Assembly: GCA_026400395.1 (NCBI GenBank)
Contig: JAPLPD010000175.1
Span: 1-62,171, forward strand
Length of the DNA stretch: 62,171 bases
Origin: Alphaproteobacteria bacterium
GTDB lineage: Bacteria; Pseudomonadota; Alphaproteobacteria; Rhizobiales; Xanthobacteraceae
Reading direction: 5' to 3'
Made by a program: the position numbers and the translations under genes. The number at the start of each line of letters is the position of its first letter. The stretch's first letter is position 1. This document shows, piece after piece, positions 44,501-53,425 of the stretch. The notes beneath the pieces were generated by a model. That model saw nothing but the letters and a program-made list of their open reading frames with translations. It had not been told where the DNA came from and searched no databases.

Positions 44501-45343
44501 ATGGCCTCCGCCGACCGATTTCTCCTCGCCGCCGTGATGGGCTGGCCGATCTCGCAGTCGCGATCGCCGATGCTGCATAATTTCTGGTTCGCCCAGCATG
44601 GCCTCGCCGGCAGCTACGTGCCGCTGGCGATCCCGCCGGAGCGGCTCGAAGCAGCGCTCCGGGCGCTGCCGTCGCTGAATTTCTCCGGCTGCAACCTGAC
44701 CATTCCGCTGAAGCAGGATGCAATGCGGATCGTCGACGAGGTGGACATCACCGCGAAGAAAATCGGCGCGATCTCTTGCGTGGTGGTGCGAAAGGACGGC
44801 TCGCTCGCGGGCTCCAACAACGACTGGTACGGCTTCACTTACAACATCCTGGACTTCGTGCCGGACTGGCGCGCCGACCAGGGACCGGTCGCGGTGATGG
44901 GCGCGGGCGGCGGCGCGCGCGCCGTGGTCTATGGCCTGATGGAGCGCGGCGCGAAGGAAATCCGCCTGTGCAACCGCACGCACGCGCGGGCGCTCACACT
45001 GGCCCAGGAGTTCGACGGCCCGATCCATGTCATTCCGTGGGAGCAGCGCCACGACACCATCGAAGACTGCGCCATGCTGGTCAACGCGACGAGCCAGGGG
45101 ATGATCGGCCAGGCAGCGCTCGACCTTCGCCTCGACAAGCTGCCGAAGAACGCGCTGGTCAACGACATCATCTACATCCCGCGCGAGACGCCGCTGATCG
45201 AAGCCGCGCGTATCCGCGGCAACCGCACGGTGACGGGACTCGGCATGCTGCTGCATCAGGGCATCCCGGCGTGGCGTGCGTGGTTCGGCATCGAGCCGAA
45301 GGTGACGGCGGAGTTGCGCGCGAAAATCGAAGCGACGATTTAG
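44501..45343 (+). CDS. aroE: Shikimate/quinate dehydrogenase family protein
   Basis: A 280-residue member of the AroE family. The shikimate-binding Ser20-x-Ser22 (SQSRSP), catalytic Lys71 (NLTIPLK) and Asp108 (NNDWYGF), the NADP loop GAGGGAR (134-140) with NRT after it, and the LHQG glutamine near residue 250 are all present. It can reduce 3-dehydroshikimate or run in the oxidative direction on quinate or shikimate. Without other aromatic-synthesis genes nearby and within a catabolic region, a degradative role is possible. AGGA lies upstream of the ATG. Confidence 0.87.
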   Translation: MASADRFLLAAVMGWPISQSRSPMLHNFWFAQHGLAGSYVPLAIPPERLEAALRALPSLNFSGCNLTIPLKQDAMRIVDEVDITAKKIGAISCVVVRKDGSLAGSNNDWYGFTYNILDFVPDWRADQGPVAVMGAGGGARAVVYGLMERGAKEIRLCNRTHARALTLAQEFDGPIHVIPWEQRHDTIEDCAMLVNATSQGMIGQAALDLRLDKLPKNALVNDIIYIPRETPLIEAARIRGNRTVTGLGMLLHQGIPAWRAWFGIEPKVTAELRAKIEATI

Positions 45344-45373
45344 CCAAACTTTAGCTGCGACACACTCACTATC

Positions 45374-45400
45374 TCATGCCCGGCCTTATGCCGGGGATGC
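45374..45400. repeat. Short REP-like hairpin overlapping a stop codon
   Basis: CATGCCCGGCCTTATGCCGGGGATG forms a hairpin of the REP style. The stop codon of the class II aldolase (45386-45388) lies in its loop, so the last codons of that gene (Ala-Ser-Pro-Ala) come from the repeat. It sits between convergent genes. Confidence 0.6.
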
Positions 45401-46078
45401 GATCTTCGACCGGTAGTGGTCCCAGGTCTTTTTGAATAGGCTCGGCGTGCGGAGCTTCTGCCGGCAGGCCGCCTGCTCCTCGTCGCTGAACACATACGGA
45501 TCGCCGATCTGCATCGCCATATACTGGCGGCGTGCATTCTCCTCGACATAGGCCGCATAGGCGAAGCATTCGAGAACGCTTTCGCCCGAGGCGACCACGC
45601 CGTGCGCCTTCAGCATCACCACCGGATTGTCGCCCATGACGGCGACCATCTTCTCGCCCATCTCGCGGGTGTTGACCGACATCGGCGAGTTCATCACCGG
45701 CATGTCACCGAGCAGCGACGCCTGGGCATACACCACCTTTTGCGGGTGGCCGGTCATGGTCAGATAGGTCGACCACTGCGGATGGGTGTGGAACACCGCG
45801 TTGACCTTGGGCCGCGCGCGATAGACCTCGGCGTGGATCGGGAATTCTAGCGGTGGCTTGACGTTGCCGCCATCGACTGGCTTGCCGTCGAGATCGACCG
45901 CGACGATATCCTCGACCGTGAGGCAGGAGCGCATCGACGCGCCGGAGTTGATGTAGAACGAGTTGGAGTCGCGCCGCACGCTGCAATGGCCGTTGTGGTC
46001 GATGTATTCCGCATGCTCCAGCATGCGGATGGCATCGACCAGCTCCTGTTTGATCCCGGCTTGCGACGGCTGCGCCAT
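45386..46078 (-). CDS. Class II aldolase/adducin family protein
   Basis: A 230-residue class II aldolase of the fuculose-phosphate aldolase/adducin type. Zinc ligands His97 and His99 (FHTHP) and His159 (AHGV), and the acidic Glu84 (PIHAEVY) are present. It probably cleaves a hydroxylated keto acid or sugar acid by retro-aldol reaction or decarboxylates a keto acid. It is monocistronic: a REP-like element lies upstream (46096-46210) and another at its 3' end. Confidence 0.86.
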   Translation of the reverse strand: MAQPSQAGIKQELVDAIRMLEHAEYIDHNGHCSVRRDSNSFYINSGASMRSCLTVEDIVAVDLDGKPVDGGNVKPPLEFPIHAEVYRARPKVNAVFHTHPQWSTYLTMTGHPQKVVYAQASLLGDMPVMNSPMSVNTREMGEKMVAVMGDNPVVMLKAHGVVASGESVLECFAYAAYVEENARRQYMAMQIGDPYVFSDEEQAACRQKLRTPSLFKKTWDHYRSKIASPA

Positions 46079-46095
46079 TGTCTCCCACCTATCCG

Positions 46096-46210
46096 CGTCA
46101 TTCCGGGACGGCGCGAAGCGGCGGACCCGGAATCCAGAAACACATTTGGCATTGGTAACGTTGGCCTCTGGATTCCGGGTTCGCGCCTATGGCGCGCCCC
46201 AGAATGACGG
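46096..46210. repeat. Dispersed REP/BIME-like palindromic element (copy B)
   Basis: An element of about 115 bp starting CGTCATTCCGGGACGGCGCG, with GGAATCCAGA and TCTGGATTCC arms, ending GCGCCCCAGAATGACGG. It is of the same family as 23311-23416. It lies between divergent genes, so it occupies part of their promoter region. Confidence 0.85.
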
Positions 46211-46336
46211 AGGCTACTTCATCGCCCGCGAATTCCCAAAATCCCGCAACAGAAGGCGTACATCCCCGACCTCACCGCCGATGCCCTAGCATTCTCGCGA
46301 GGCTTGCGCCAAGCTCAGCCCGCAAGGTTCCGGGAC

Positions 46337-47974
46337 ATGGCCACCGTCAACAGCTACGACTACATCATTGTCGGCGCGGGATCCGCGGGTTGCGTGCTGG
46401 CCAGCCGCCTGACCGAAGACGGCGACACACGGGTGCTGCTGCTTGAAGCCGGCGGCTGGGACCGCGATCCTTGGATCCACATTCCGCTGGCCTGGGGCAA
46501 AATCCTCACCAACCGCCTGCACGACTGGATGTATTTCACCGAGCCTGAGCCCAATCTGGCCGGCCGCCGCATCGAATGCGCGCGCGGCAAGGTGATCGGC
46601 GGCTCGTCGTCGATCAACGCCATGACCTATTCGCGCGGGCATCGCGACGACTACAACCGCTGGGCGGCGCACGGCCTGCCGTCGTGGTCCTATGCCCACG
46701 CGCTGCCCTATTTCAAGAAGCAGGAGACCTGGGAGGACGGGCCGAACGCGCATCGCGGCGGCGACGGCCCGCTTGGCACCTGCTGGTCGACATTTCACGA
46801 TCCGCTGGCGGATGCCTACACCGCAGCGAACAAGGCCTCCGGCCTGAAATGGAATGCCGACCTGAACAGCGGCCAAAACGAAGGCATCGGCCGCAACCAG
46901 AACACCATCCGCGAAGGCCGGCGATGCAGCGCGGCAGTCGCCTACCTGAAGCCAGCGCTGGCGCGGTCCAATCTCACGGTCGAGACCGGCGCAATGGTGT
47001 CGCGCATCGTGCTGGACCGCAATCGCGCCGTCGGCGTCGAGTACCGCCGGGGCGGCAGTGTCTACACCGTGCAAGCACACCGCGAGGTGCTGCTGGCCGG
47101 GGGCGTGATCAACTCGCCTCAGGTGCTGATGCTCTCCGGCATCGGTGACCCGGAGGCGCTGCACACCGCTGGCATCAAACCCGAGGTTGCGCTCTCCGGG
47201 GTCGGACGGAACCTGCAGGACCACGTCACGGCGATGATCTCCTACGAGCGGAAAGATCCCGCCGGCGTCATCCACCGTTCGATGCGGCTCGACCGCATCG
47301 CTGTCGCGCTCGCCGACACCTATCTCATGGGTGGAACCAGCGTGGCGAGCGACATCCCCGGCGGCATGGCTTCATTCGCCAAGGTCATGCCGGAATCGAA
47401 TGTGCCGGACGTGCAACTGCTGCTTGCCGGCGCGCCAATGACCGCGCATCCGTATCTCAAGCCGTTCCGCCAGCCATACCAGGATGCATTCGGCGGCCGT
47501 GTCGTCATGCTGCATCCGGAGAGCCGTGGCGAATTGGTGCTGAAGTCGGCAGATCCCGCCACGCCAATCCGCATCCGGCAGAATTTCATGTCCACCGAGC
47601 GGGAATGGAAGACGATGCGCGGCGCCATGCGGCTCATGCGCGACATCATGAACCAGCCGGAGATGAAGCCTTTCGCAGGCCGCGAACTGAACCCGGTGTT
47701 CCAGTCCGAGGCGTCGCTGGATGCCCACATCCGCAACACCGCGATCACGCTCCACCATCCGGCCGGCACCTGCAAGATGGGCCGCGAGACCGACGACACC
47801 GCGGTGGTCGATCCGCATCTGCGGGTGCGAGGCGTCGAACGGCTGCGCGTCATCGACGCCTCGGTGATTCCAGATCTGGTCAGCGGCAACATCAACGCGC
47901 CGGTCATGATGATTGCTGAGAAGGCGGCGGACATGATCCGCGGCAAGCCGACGCTGGCGCCGCTGAATGTGTAA
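46337..47974 (+). CDS. GMC family oxidoreductase (choline-dehydrogenase-like)
   Basis: A 545-residue FAD-dependent alcohol oxidoreductase of the GMC family. The dinucleotide motif GAGSAG is at residues 13-18, the GMC signature RGKVIGGSSSINAMTYSRG at about 88-106, and the active-site His (LHHPAGTCKMG) and Asn (SGNINAP) lie near the C terminus. The start at 46337 (MATVNSYDYIIVG) is chosen over an upstream Met. It oxidises an unidentified alcohol. It stands alone between two REP-like elements. Confidence 0.9.
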   Translation: MATVNSYDYIIVGAGSAGCVLASRLTEDGDTRVLLLEAGGWDRDPWIHIPLAWGKILTNRLHDWMYFTEPEPNLAGRRIECARGKVIGGSSSINAMTYSRGHRDDYNRWAAHGLPSWSYAHALPYFKKQETWEDGPNAHRGGDGPLGTCWSTFHDPLADAYTAANKASGLKWNADLNSGQNEGIGRNQNTIREGRRCSAAVAYLKPALARSNLTVETGAMVSRIVLDRNRAVGVEYRRGGSVYTVQAHREVLLAGGVINSPQVLMLSGIGDPEALHTAGIKPEVALSGVGRNLQDHVTAMISYERKDPAGVIHRSMRLDRIAVALADTYLMGGTSVASDIPGGMASFAKVMPESNVPDVQLLLAGAPMTAHPYLKPFRQPYQDAFGGRVVMLHPESRGELVLKSADPATPIRIRQNFMSTEREWKTMRGAMRLMRDIMNQPEMKPFAGRELNPVFQSEASLDAHIRNTAITLHHPAGTCKMGRETDDTAVVDPHLRVRGVERLRVIDASVIPDLVSGNINAPVMMIAEKAADMIRGKPTLAPLNV

Positions 47975-47980
47975 ATGTGC

Positions 47981-48088
47981 CGTCAATCCGGGCGCTTGCA
48001 AAGCCAGCGAGCCCGGAATCCAGAACGAGAGTTCGAAATGAACCTCTGGATTCCAGGCTCGCGCCTACGGCGCGCTCCGGAATGACGC
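47981..48088. repeat. Dispersed REP/BIME-like palindromic element (copy C)
   Basis: About 108 bp: CGTCAATCCGGGCGCTTGCA, then CGGAATCCAGA and its inverse CTCTGGATTCC, ending CGCGCTCCGGAATGACG. It is more diverged than copies A and B in its left arm. It fills the gap upstream of the first CMD gene. Confidence 0.8.
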
Positions 48089-48108
48089 AGAGAGGTTGGA
48101 GTATTGCA

Positions 48109-48651
48109 ATGTCCCGCATGCCGCCGCTCGACCCCGAAACGCTGTCGCCTAAACAAGCGCGCGTCTACGAGCAGATCGCCGGCCGGCGAAAAACCGTGCG
48201 CGGCCCCTTCCCCATGTGGCTGCGCAATCCCAAGCTCGCCGAACACGCCAACCAGTTCGGCATCGCGCTGCGCGACCATTCGGTTATCGGCCGGCGGATT
48301 TTCGAGCTCTGCGTCCTCGTCGTTTGCCGGGCCGGCTCTGTGCAATACGCATGGTCGTCACACGCGCCACAGGCCGAAATCGCCGGGATATCGCCGGAGA
48401 TCGTCAAGGCGATCCAGGAGAACCGCACGCCGGAGTTTGCCAAAACCGATGAGCGGGTGGCCTACGAGACCGCCACCGAGATCATGCGCACCAACAATCT
48501 GAGCCAGGCCAGCTACGACAAGGCGCTCGCACAATTCGGCGAGCAGGGCACGGTGGAACTCATCAGCACCATCGGCTATTACGCCATGGTCGGAATCTTT
48601 CTGAAATCATTCGACGTGCGACCGCCGGACGGCAGCACACCCCTGAAATAA
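48109..48651 (+). CDS. Carboxymuconolactone decarboxylase family protein (CMD 1)
   Basis: A 180-residue all-helical CMD/AhpD-fold protein. The usual AhpD Cys-x-x-Cys is absent (the site reads VQYAWSSHAPQAE with a histidine kept), so peroxidase activity is unlikely. A decarboxylase, lactonase or unknown role remains. It starts a plus-strand operon with a second CMD gene, a small unknown and an FAD monooxygenase. A GGTTGGA stretch lies before the ATG. Confidence 0.85.
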   Translation: MSRMPPLDPETLSPKQARVYEQIAGRRKTVRGPFPMWLRNPKLAEHANQFGIALRDHSVIGRRIFELCVLVVCRAGSVQYAWSSHAPQAEIAGISPEIVKAIQENRTPEFAKTDERVAYETATEIMRTNNLSQASYDKALAQFGEQGTVELISTIGYYAMVGIFLKSFDVRPPDGSTPLK

Positions 48652-48662
48652 AGGAGAAAGCC

Positions 48663-49202
48663 GTGGCCCGATTTGAGCCGGTGAACGCCGAGAAGCTCTC
48701 GCCCGAACACAAGGCGCTCTACGAGACGGTGCGCTCCAACCGGCCGAAGCTGGCCGGGCCGTTTTCGGTTCTGATGCACAATCCGGCACTGGCCGGACCT
48801 GTGAATCAGGTGGTCGACGCCGTTCGCAAGGACGGCAAGCTCGAAAAACGGCTCTATGAGCTGATCGTGCTGATCACGGTCCGGCACGCGGAGGCCGGCT
48901 ACGCCTGGGCGGTGCACGATCCGCTCGGACGCAAGGCCGGACTTTCCGACGAGGTGGTCGATGCGCTGCTCGCCAAGCGCAAGCCGACGTTTGTGAAGGC
49001 GGACGAGCAGGCGCTCTACAACGCGATCACCGAACTGCTGGAGCGCAACAAGATCAGCGACGGAACCTATCAGACTCTGGTCAAGACAATCGGGTTCGAC
49101 AGCGCGTTGGAAGCGGTGACCTGCGCCGGGCTGTATTGCATGATCGGCAACGTCATCAATGCCTTCGAGGTGCCGACCCCGAACGGCGAGAAACCTTTTT
49201 AA
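48663..49202 (+). CDS. Carboxymuconolactone decarboxylase family protein (CMD 2)
   Basis: A 179-residue paralogue of the preceding gene with the same layout (site AGYAWAVHDPLGRKAGL, again no Cys-x-x-Cys). It starts with GTG at 48663 behind an excellent AAGGAG site, 11 bp after the first CMD gene. Paired CMD proteins could form a heteromeric enzyme. Its reaction is unknown; the context is ring oxygenation and hydrolysis. Confidence 0.85.
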   Translation: MARFEPVNAEKLSPEHKALYETVRSNRPKLAGPFSVLMHNPALAGPVNQVVDAVRKDGKLEKRLYELIVLITVRHAEAGYAWAVHDPLGRKAGLSDEVVDALLAKRKPTFVKADEQALYNAITELLERNKISDGTYQTLVKTIGFDSALEAVTCAGLYCMIGNVINAFEVPTPNGEKPF

Positions 49203-49216
49203 GCAAGGAGCGAAAG

Positions 49217-49534
49217 ATGTTCGTGAAACTGGCCGCCGACGGCAGCGTATCGCTGGAAGACCGCGACAACTTCCGCGCTTTCAAGCTGGTCATCGAAGGC
49301 GGCCCAGCCCGGCTGGATCAGGCCCGCCGCGCCTTGCTCAACACCGCCGAGTTGCCGACCCAGGCCGACGCCTGGATTTTCGAGAAGGCGCTGCGGCAGC
49401 GCCCGGAGGTCGCCAACGACGCCACCTGGCAGGCCAGCCTCGGAGGCATGATCGAGAAGGCAAAGCCGCACGGCTGGATCGACGAGCAGAAGCAGGCCAT
49501 CAAGGCCCATATCGAATGGACGGAAAAGCCGTAA
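49217..49534 (+). CDS. Small protein of unknown function in the CMD-monooxygenase operon
   Basis: A 105-residue soluble protein starting MFVKLAADGSVSLEDRDNF behind AAGGAG (49204-49209), so its start is well supported. It is mainly helical in appearance and has no cysteine, no signal peptide and no family that I recognise. It is packed 14 bp after CMD 2, which argues for a role in the same reaction, perhaps as an accessory subunit. Confidence 0.72.
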   Translation: MFVKLAADGSVSLEDRDNFRAFKLVIEGGPARLDQARRALLNTAELPTQADAWIFEKALRQRPEVANDATWQASLGGMIEKAKPHGWIDEQKQAIKAHIEWTEKP

Positions 49535-49648
49535 ATCGGCACTTGATGCAAATCAAAGCAGGCCTCAAACGCGCAAGCGCCAATAGGGCTGGTACCTGAA
49601 ATTCGCGCGCGGGGCCCTCCGCGCGCCGCATGGAATTTGGCCAGTATC

Positions 49649-51253
49649 ATGGACACCGACGTTCTCATCATCGGCGCAGGCCCGGTTGGGCTCACTCTGG
49701 CGGTCGATCTCGGCAAACGCGGCGTGCGCTGCATGCTGATCGAGCAAAAGAGCGCGCCGCACATGTGGCCGAAGATGGAGCGGTGCAACGCGCGCTCCAT
49801 GGAAATATATCGCCGCATGGGCCTCGCGGAAAAGATCCGGGCGGCCGGCCTGCCGGCATGGGTGCCGATGGACGTGTTCATCGTCCACTCGATGGCCGAA
49901 CCGCCGCTGCTGCATCTGCCCTACCCTTCGGTGGAGCAGGCCAAGGCGGAAATCGCGGGGAGTCGCGACGGCACGCTTCCGCTAGAGCCTTATCAACTCA
50001 TCTCGCAGTACACGCTCGAACCGCTGTTGAAGTCTGTCGCCGAGACGCTGCCGCGCGTCACCGTCCGCTATGGCTGCGAGTTCCTGTCATTCGACCAGGA
50101 CGCCAATTCCGTTACTGCCACGGTCAGCGAGAACGGCCGGACCTCGAAGGTCACGGCGAAATATCTGGTCGGCTGCGACGGCGGCACCAGCGTCATTCGC
50201 AAGCAGCTCGACATCAAGCTGGCCGGCGAGGGCAACATCCTCCAGCTCCGGCAGGCGCTCTACCGTTGCGACGAGCTGTTCGAGCGTATCCCGATCGGCA
50301 AGGGCCGCCACTACCACGTCGCCGACAACCAGGCGACGCAGCTCATCGTCCAGGATTCGACCCGCCACTTCACGGTTCATTCCGTCGTCGAGAAAGACGA
50401 GGATATGGCCACGGTGTTCGAAAAGACCGTCGGCATGCCGGTGAAATACGAGATGCTTTATGTCGGCGAATGGCGGCAGAACCTGCTGCTGGCGGATCGC
50501 TACACCGAGGGCCGGGTGCTGCTGGCGGGCGACGCGGTGCATCTGGTCATCCCGACCGGCGGGCTCGGCATGAACACCGGCGTCGGCGACGCCAACGACC
50601 TCGGCTGGAAACTCGCCGGCACCCTGGCCGGCTGGGGCGGGCCGGGCCTGCTCGCATCCTACGAGGCGGAGCGGCGGCCGACTGGCCAGCGCAACGTCGG
50701 CGCGTCACGCTTTGCGTCGCTTGGCCGGCGCAAGTGGCGGGCGCAATGGAAGCCCAACATTCACGACAATACACCGGAGGGGGCGGCGACCCGCGCCAAC
50801 CTCGTGGCGGTCGCCGATGTCGAACAGCGCAAGACCAACGAGATGACCGGCGCGGAACTCGGCTACCACTACGCGGGCTCGCCGCTCATCGCGTCCGAGC
50901 CCGGAGAGCCGCCCTACGACTATATCGAGTACCGCCCCAGCACGTTTCCAGGCGTGCGGCTGCCGCACGCCTGGCTGGACGATGGCCGCGCGGCGCAGGA
51001 CTGCATCGGCGACGGCTACAACCTGCTGCGGCTTGGCGGCACAACCGCCGATGTGTCGGCTCTGGCAGCCGCGTTCCGCCGCTTCGGCGCGCCGTTCACA
51101 GCGGTCGATCTCGCGGGCCAGTCTGCCCGCGACCTCTACGGATACGACCTGATTCTGGTCCGGCCCGACCTGCACGTGGTCTGGCGCGGCAACCGGCCGC
51201 CGGACGATCCGAGCGGCCTCGCGGCGATCGCCACCGGACACAACACGCCGTAG
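49649..51253 (+). CDS. FAD-dependent aromatic-ring monooxygenase (group A)
   Basis: A 534-residue single-component flavin hydroxylase of the PheA/MhpA type. Present are the FAD motif GAGPVG (9-14), the middle DG motif VGCDGGTS, and the GD motif LLAGDAVHLVIPTGGLGMNTG followed by DANDLGWKLA. A C-terminal thioredoxin-like domain remnant follows. It should hydroxylate an aromatic or heteroaromatic ring using NAD(P)H and oxygen. Start ATG 49649; TTG 49637 is an alternative. It lies 114 bp after the small unknown gene and converges with the FrsA-like hydrolase. Confidence 0.88.
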   Translation: MDTDVLIIGAGPVGLTLAVDLGKRGVRCMLIEQKSAPHMWPKMERCNARSMEIYRRMGLAEKIRAAGLPAWVPMDVFIVHSMAEPPLLHLPYPSVEQAKAEIAGSRDGTLPLEPYQLISQYTLEPLLKSVAETLPRVTVRYGCEFLSFDQDANSVTATVSENGRTSKVTAKYLVGCDGGTSVIRKQLDIKLAGEGNILQLRQALYRCDELFERIPIGKGRHYHVADNQATQLIVQDSTRHFTVHSVVEKDEDMATVFEKTVGMPVKYEMLYVGEWRQNLLLADRYTEGRVLLAGDAVHLVIPTGGLGMNTGVGDANDLGWKLAGTLAGWGGPGLLASYEAERRPTGQRNVGASRFASLGRRKWRAQWKPNIHDNTPEGAATRANLVAVADVEQRKTNEMTGAELGYHYAGSPLIASEPGEPPYDYIEYRPSTFPGVRLPHAWLDDGRAAQDCIGDGYNLLRLGGTTADVSALAAAFRRFGAPFTAVDLAGQSARDLYGYDLILVRPDLHVVWRGNRPPDDPSGLAAIATGHNTP

Positions 51254-51290
51254 GGCTCAGTGGCGTTATGCGGGTCCGGTGGCACTGTCG

Positions 51291-52544
51291 CTAAAGCGGT
51301 TTTTTGTCGATCTGTCCGTTGCTGCGCACGTACCAATGTTCGTTGGCCATCGGCTTGCCGGCGACACGGTCGGCCAGCCAGTCGGCCACCAGCATCGGCG
51401 GGAAAGGCCCAAGGTTGGCGGCCGGCACGTTGCCGACCGAATGGCGCGACTCCTGGTACACCACCATGCGCTTCGGCCCCTTCAACGCCGCGACCAGCCG
51501 CACCGAATGTTCGACCGGCGACAGTTCGTCGAATTCGCCGGCGACGCAGAGATACGGCACCTTGATCTTGTCGGCATGGCCTTCCCAGGTCATGCCCTTG
51601 CACATCTTGTCGAACTCGGCCTCGTCGGTGATGCCGGACATGTACATGAAGCGCTTCTTGAAGGTCGGTGACGCCTCCTGGAAGATTGTGTGGCAACCCG
51701 GCTCGTGGCACACCGAGATCACCGCCGCTGCCGAGATGCGCGGCTCATGGGCAGTCGCCAACGTGCCGAAGAACGTGCCGAAGCTGGTGCCGGACAGCAC
51801 CACTTTGCTCATATCGACCTCAGGGCGCTTGGCCAGCCAGTCGCACACCGCTTTGCCGGTCGCCACCCAGTTGTCCATGCTGAAGTAGATGCCGAGCATC
51901 GGCGCCTCGTACTGGCCCGGCCCGTCGATGTTAAGCACCGCGAAGCCGCGGTTGAGGAAGCGGTCACCGTAGAGCGCCGACTGGATTTCCTTGTAGCTGT
52001 CCATGCCCGGCACGTTGATCACCACCGGGATTCTTCCGCCCGAGTAGTTCGGCGGCAGGTGGAACCAGGCGGGCAGCGCGGTGTCCTTGAAGGGAATCCA
52101 CGCGGCCTCGACCTTGTGGTCGGCCATGGAGGCGTATTTCGTATAGCACTCGCGCTTCTTCAGATGGCAGGCGACATTGGGCTCGTCGTTCTGGTCGTAG
52201 GGCCACTGCGCCGCGCCCCAGTAGACCGAAGCCATGAAATAATTGTCGCGCGCGGTGACCTGACTGCCCGCGTCCTCGGCCGCCCTGGCCTTGGCCTCAC
52301 GGCGGCGCGCCACGGCCTCGAAGGCCGGCGCGATGTCGGCCATTTTCTTGACCCGCTCCCGGACGCCGGCGATATCGGCGCCGCCCTCGGCACCGCATGG
52401 GCCGCTGATGTACATAGAGCGCGGCTGGTCCCAATCGATGCCGTTCGTGCGCACGATGTTGTCGAGCAGCCAACGCTGATCCTCGAACCGCTTCATATGT
52501 GGTTCGCCGCGCTTGTCCATGATCGGTTGCGGAATACGCTCCAT
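51291..52544 (-). CDS. Alpha/beta hydrolase, FrsA/2,6-dihydroxypseudooxynicotine-hydrolase-like
   Basis: A 417-residue alpha/beta hydrolase with an N-terminal helical extension of about 160 residues, as in the FrsA/DUF1100 and 2,6-dihydroxypseudooxynicotine hydrolase group. The triad is Ser254 (GTSFGT), Asp339 (GEFDELSP) and His368 (ESRHSVG). The nicotine-pathway relative cleaves a C-C bond beside a hydroxylated pyridine ring, so C-C hydrolysis of an aromatic ketone is a fair hypothesis here. GGGAGGA precedes the ATG at 52544. It is divergent from the dienelactone hydrolase gene across 145 bp. Confidence 0.83.
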   Translation of the reverse strand: MERIPQPIMDKRGEPHMKRFEDQRWLLDNIVRTNGIDWDQPRSMYISGPCGAEGGADIAGVRERVKKMADIAPAFEAVARRREAKARAAEDAGSQVTARDNYFMASVYWGAAQWPYDQNDEPNVACHLKKRECYTKYASMADHKVEAAWIPFKDTALPAWFHLPPNYSGGRIPVVINVPGMDSYKEIQSALYGDRFLNRGFAVLNIDGPGQYEAPMLGIYFSMDNWVATGKAVCDWLAKRPEVDMSKVVLSGTSFGTFFGTLATAHEPRISAAAVISVCHEPGCHTIFQEASPTFKKRFMYMSGITDEAEFDKMCKGMTWEGHADKIKVPYLCVAGEFDELSPVEHSVRLVAALKGPKRMVVYQESRHSVGNVPAANLGPFPPMLVADWLADRVAGKPMANEHWYVRSNGQIDKKPL

Positions 52545-52689
52545 GGAATCCTCCCTGTTCTTGATGCCTGCGTGGCCGGCACCATAAGTGAAACCCGCGC
52601 CGGAATCGACAGCAGGCGCCACCCACTTTTGCATTGCTCCAATGGGGCGCTGGGATACGGTAGCAACCGCAATCAGCAAGGAGACGTGA

Positions 52690-53415
52690 ATGACGGGCCA
52701 GACCATCAAGATTCGCGCGGCCGGCGGCGGCGCGTTTGATTGCTATCTGGCAATGCCCGCCGGCGGCGAGAAGGCGCCCGCCGTTGTCATCGCCTGCGCC
52801 ATACACGGGGTCGATGCCGACATCCGCCAGCTTGCCGAGGAGTTCGCCGGACACGGCTTCATCGCGGCGGCCCCCGATCTATTTTGGCGGACGGTGCCGG
52901 GACCGCTCGGCCATGAGGACAAGCGAACCCAGGAGAGGGCTCAACCGAGGCTGGAAAAGATCAAGTCTGGCGAGCAGGACCTGGTCGATACGTTGGCGCA
53001 TCTGAAATCGATCGCCCAATTCAACGGCAACGCGGCGACGCTGGGCTTCTGCTACGGCGGGCCGTACGCGATTCTCGGGCCGAAGCGGCTCGGCTATGCC
53101 GCGGGCATCACCTGCCACGGCTCGCAGATGCTGGATTATATCGGCGAACTGGATGGCGTGACGGAGCCTGTCTGCATCATCTGGGGCGACCAGGATCGTC
53201 TCGCGCCGCCGCCCGTGCTCGATGCCTACCGCGCGGCGGCGTCGCGCATGGCGAACGTCGAGGTTCACATCTTCCCCGGCATCCTGCACGGCTTCATGAT
53301 GCCGGGCAGCCCGGCCGCGTTCGACCAAAAGTCCCGCGACTTCTCGATGAAACGGGCCGTGGCAATCCTTGATGGATTGCGTGGCGGCAGCGCCTCTGTG
53401 CGCAAGGCGTCATAG
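52690..53415 (+). CDS. Dienelactone hydrolase family protein, active-site Glu missing
   Basis: A 241-residue dienelactone hydrolase fold. The triad Cys121 (GFCYGG), Asp169 (GDQD) and His200 (LHGF) is present. The glutamate that activates the cysteine in classical enzymes (Glu36, usual motif xxEIFG) is replaced by Ala37 (CAIHG). It may hydrolyse a different ester or lactone, or work more slowly. AAGGAG lies upstream. It is followed after 10 bp by orphan CoxL copy 3, probably one transcript. Confidence 0.83.
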   Translation: MTGQTIKIRAAGGGAFDCYLAMPAGGEKAPAVVIACAIHGVDADIRQLAEEFAGHGFIAAAPDLFWRTVPGPLGHEDKRTQERAQPRLEKIKSGEQDLVDTLAHLKSIAQFNGNAATLGFCYGGPYAILGPKRLGYAAGITCHGSQMLDYIGELDGVTEPVCIIWGDQDRLAPPPVLDAYRAAASRMANVEVHIFPGILHGFMMPGSPAAFDQKSRDFSMKRAVAILDGLRGGSASVRKAS

Positions 53416-53425
53416 CCGCGCGGCC

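Noticed and set aside
49605-49626. 8-bp GC hairpin upstream of the FAD monooxygenase as a terminator
   Set aside because: There is no U-run and it is short. It may affect translation, but I cannot support a terminator call.
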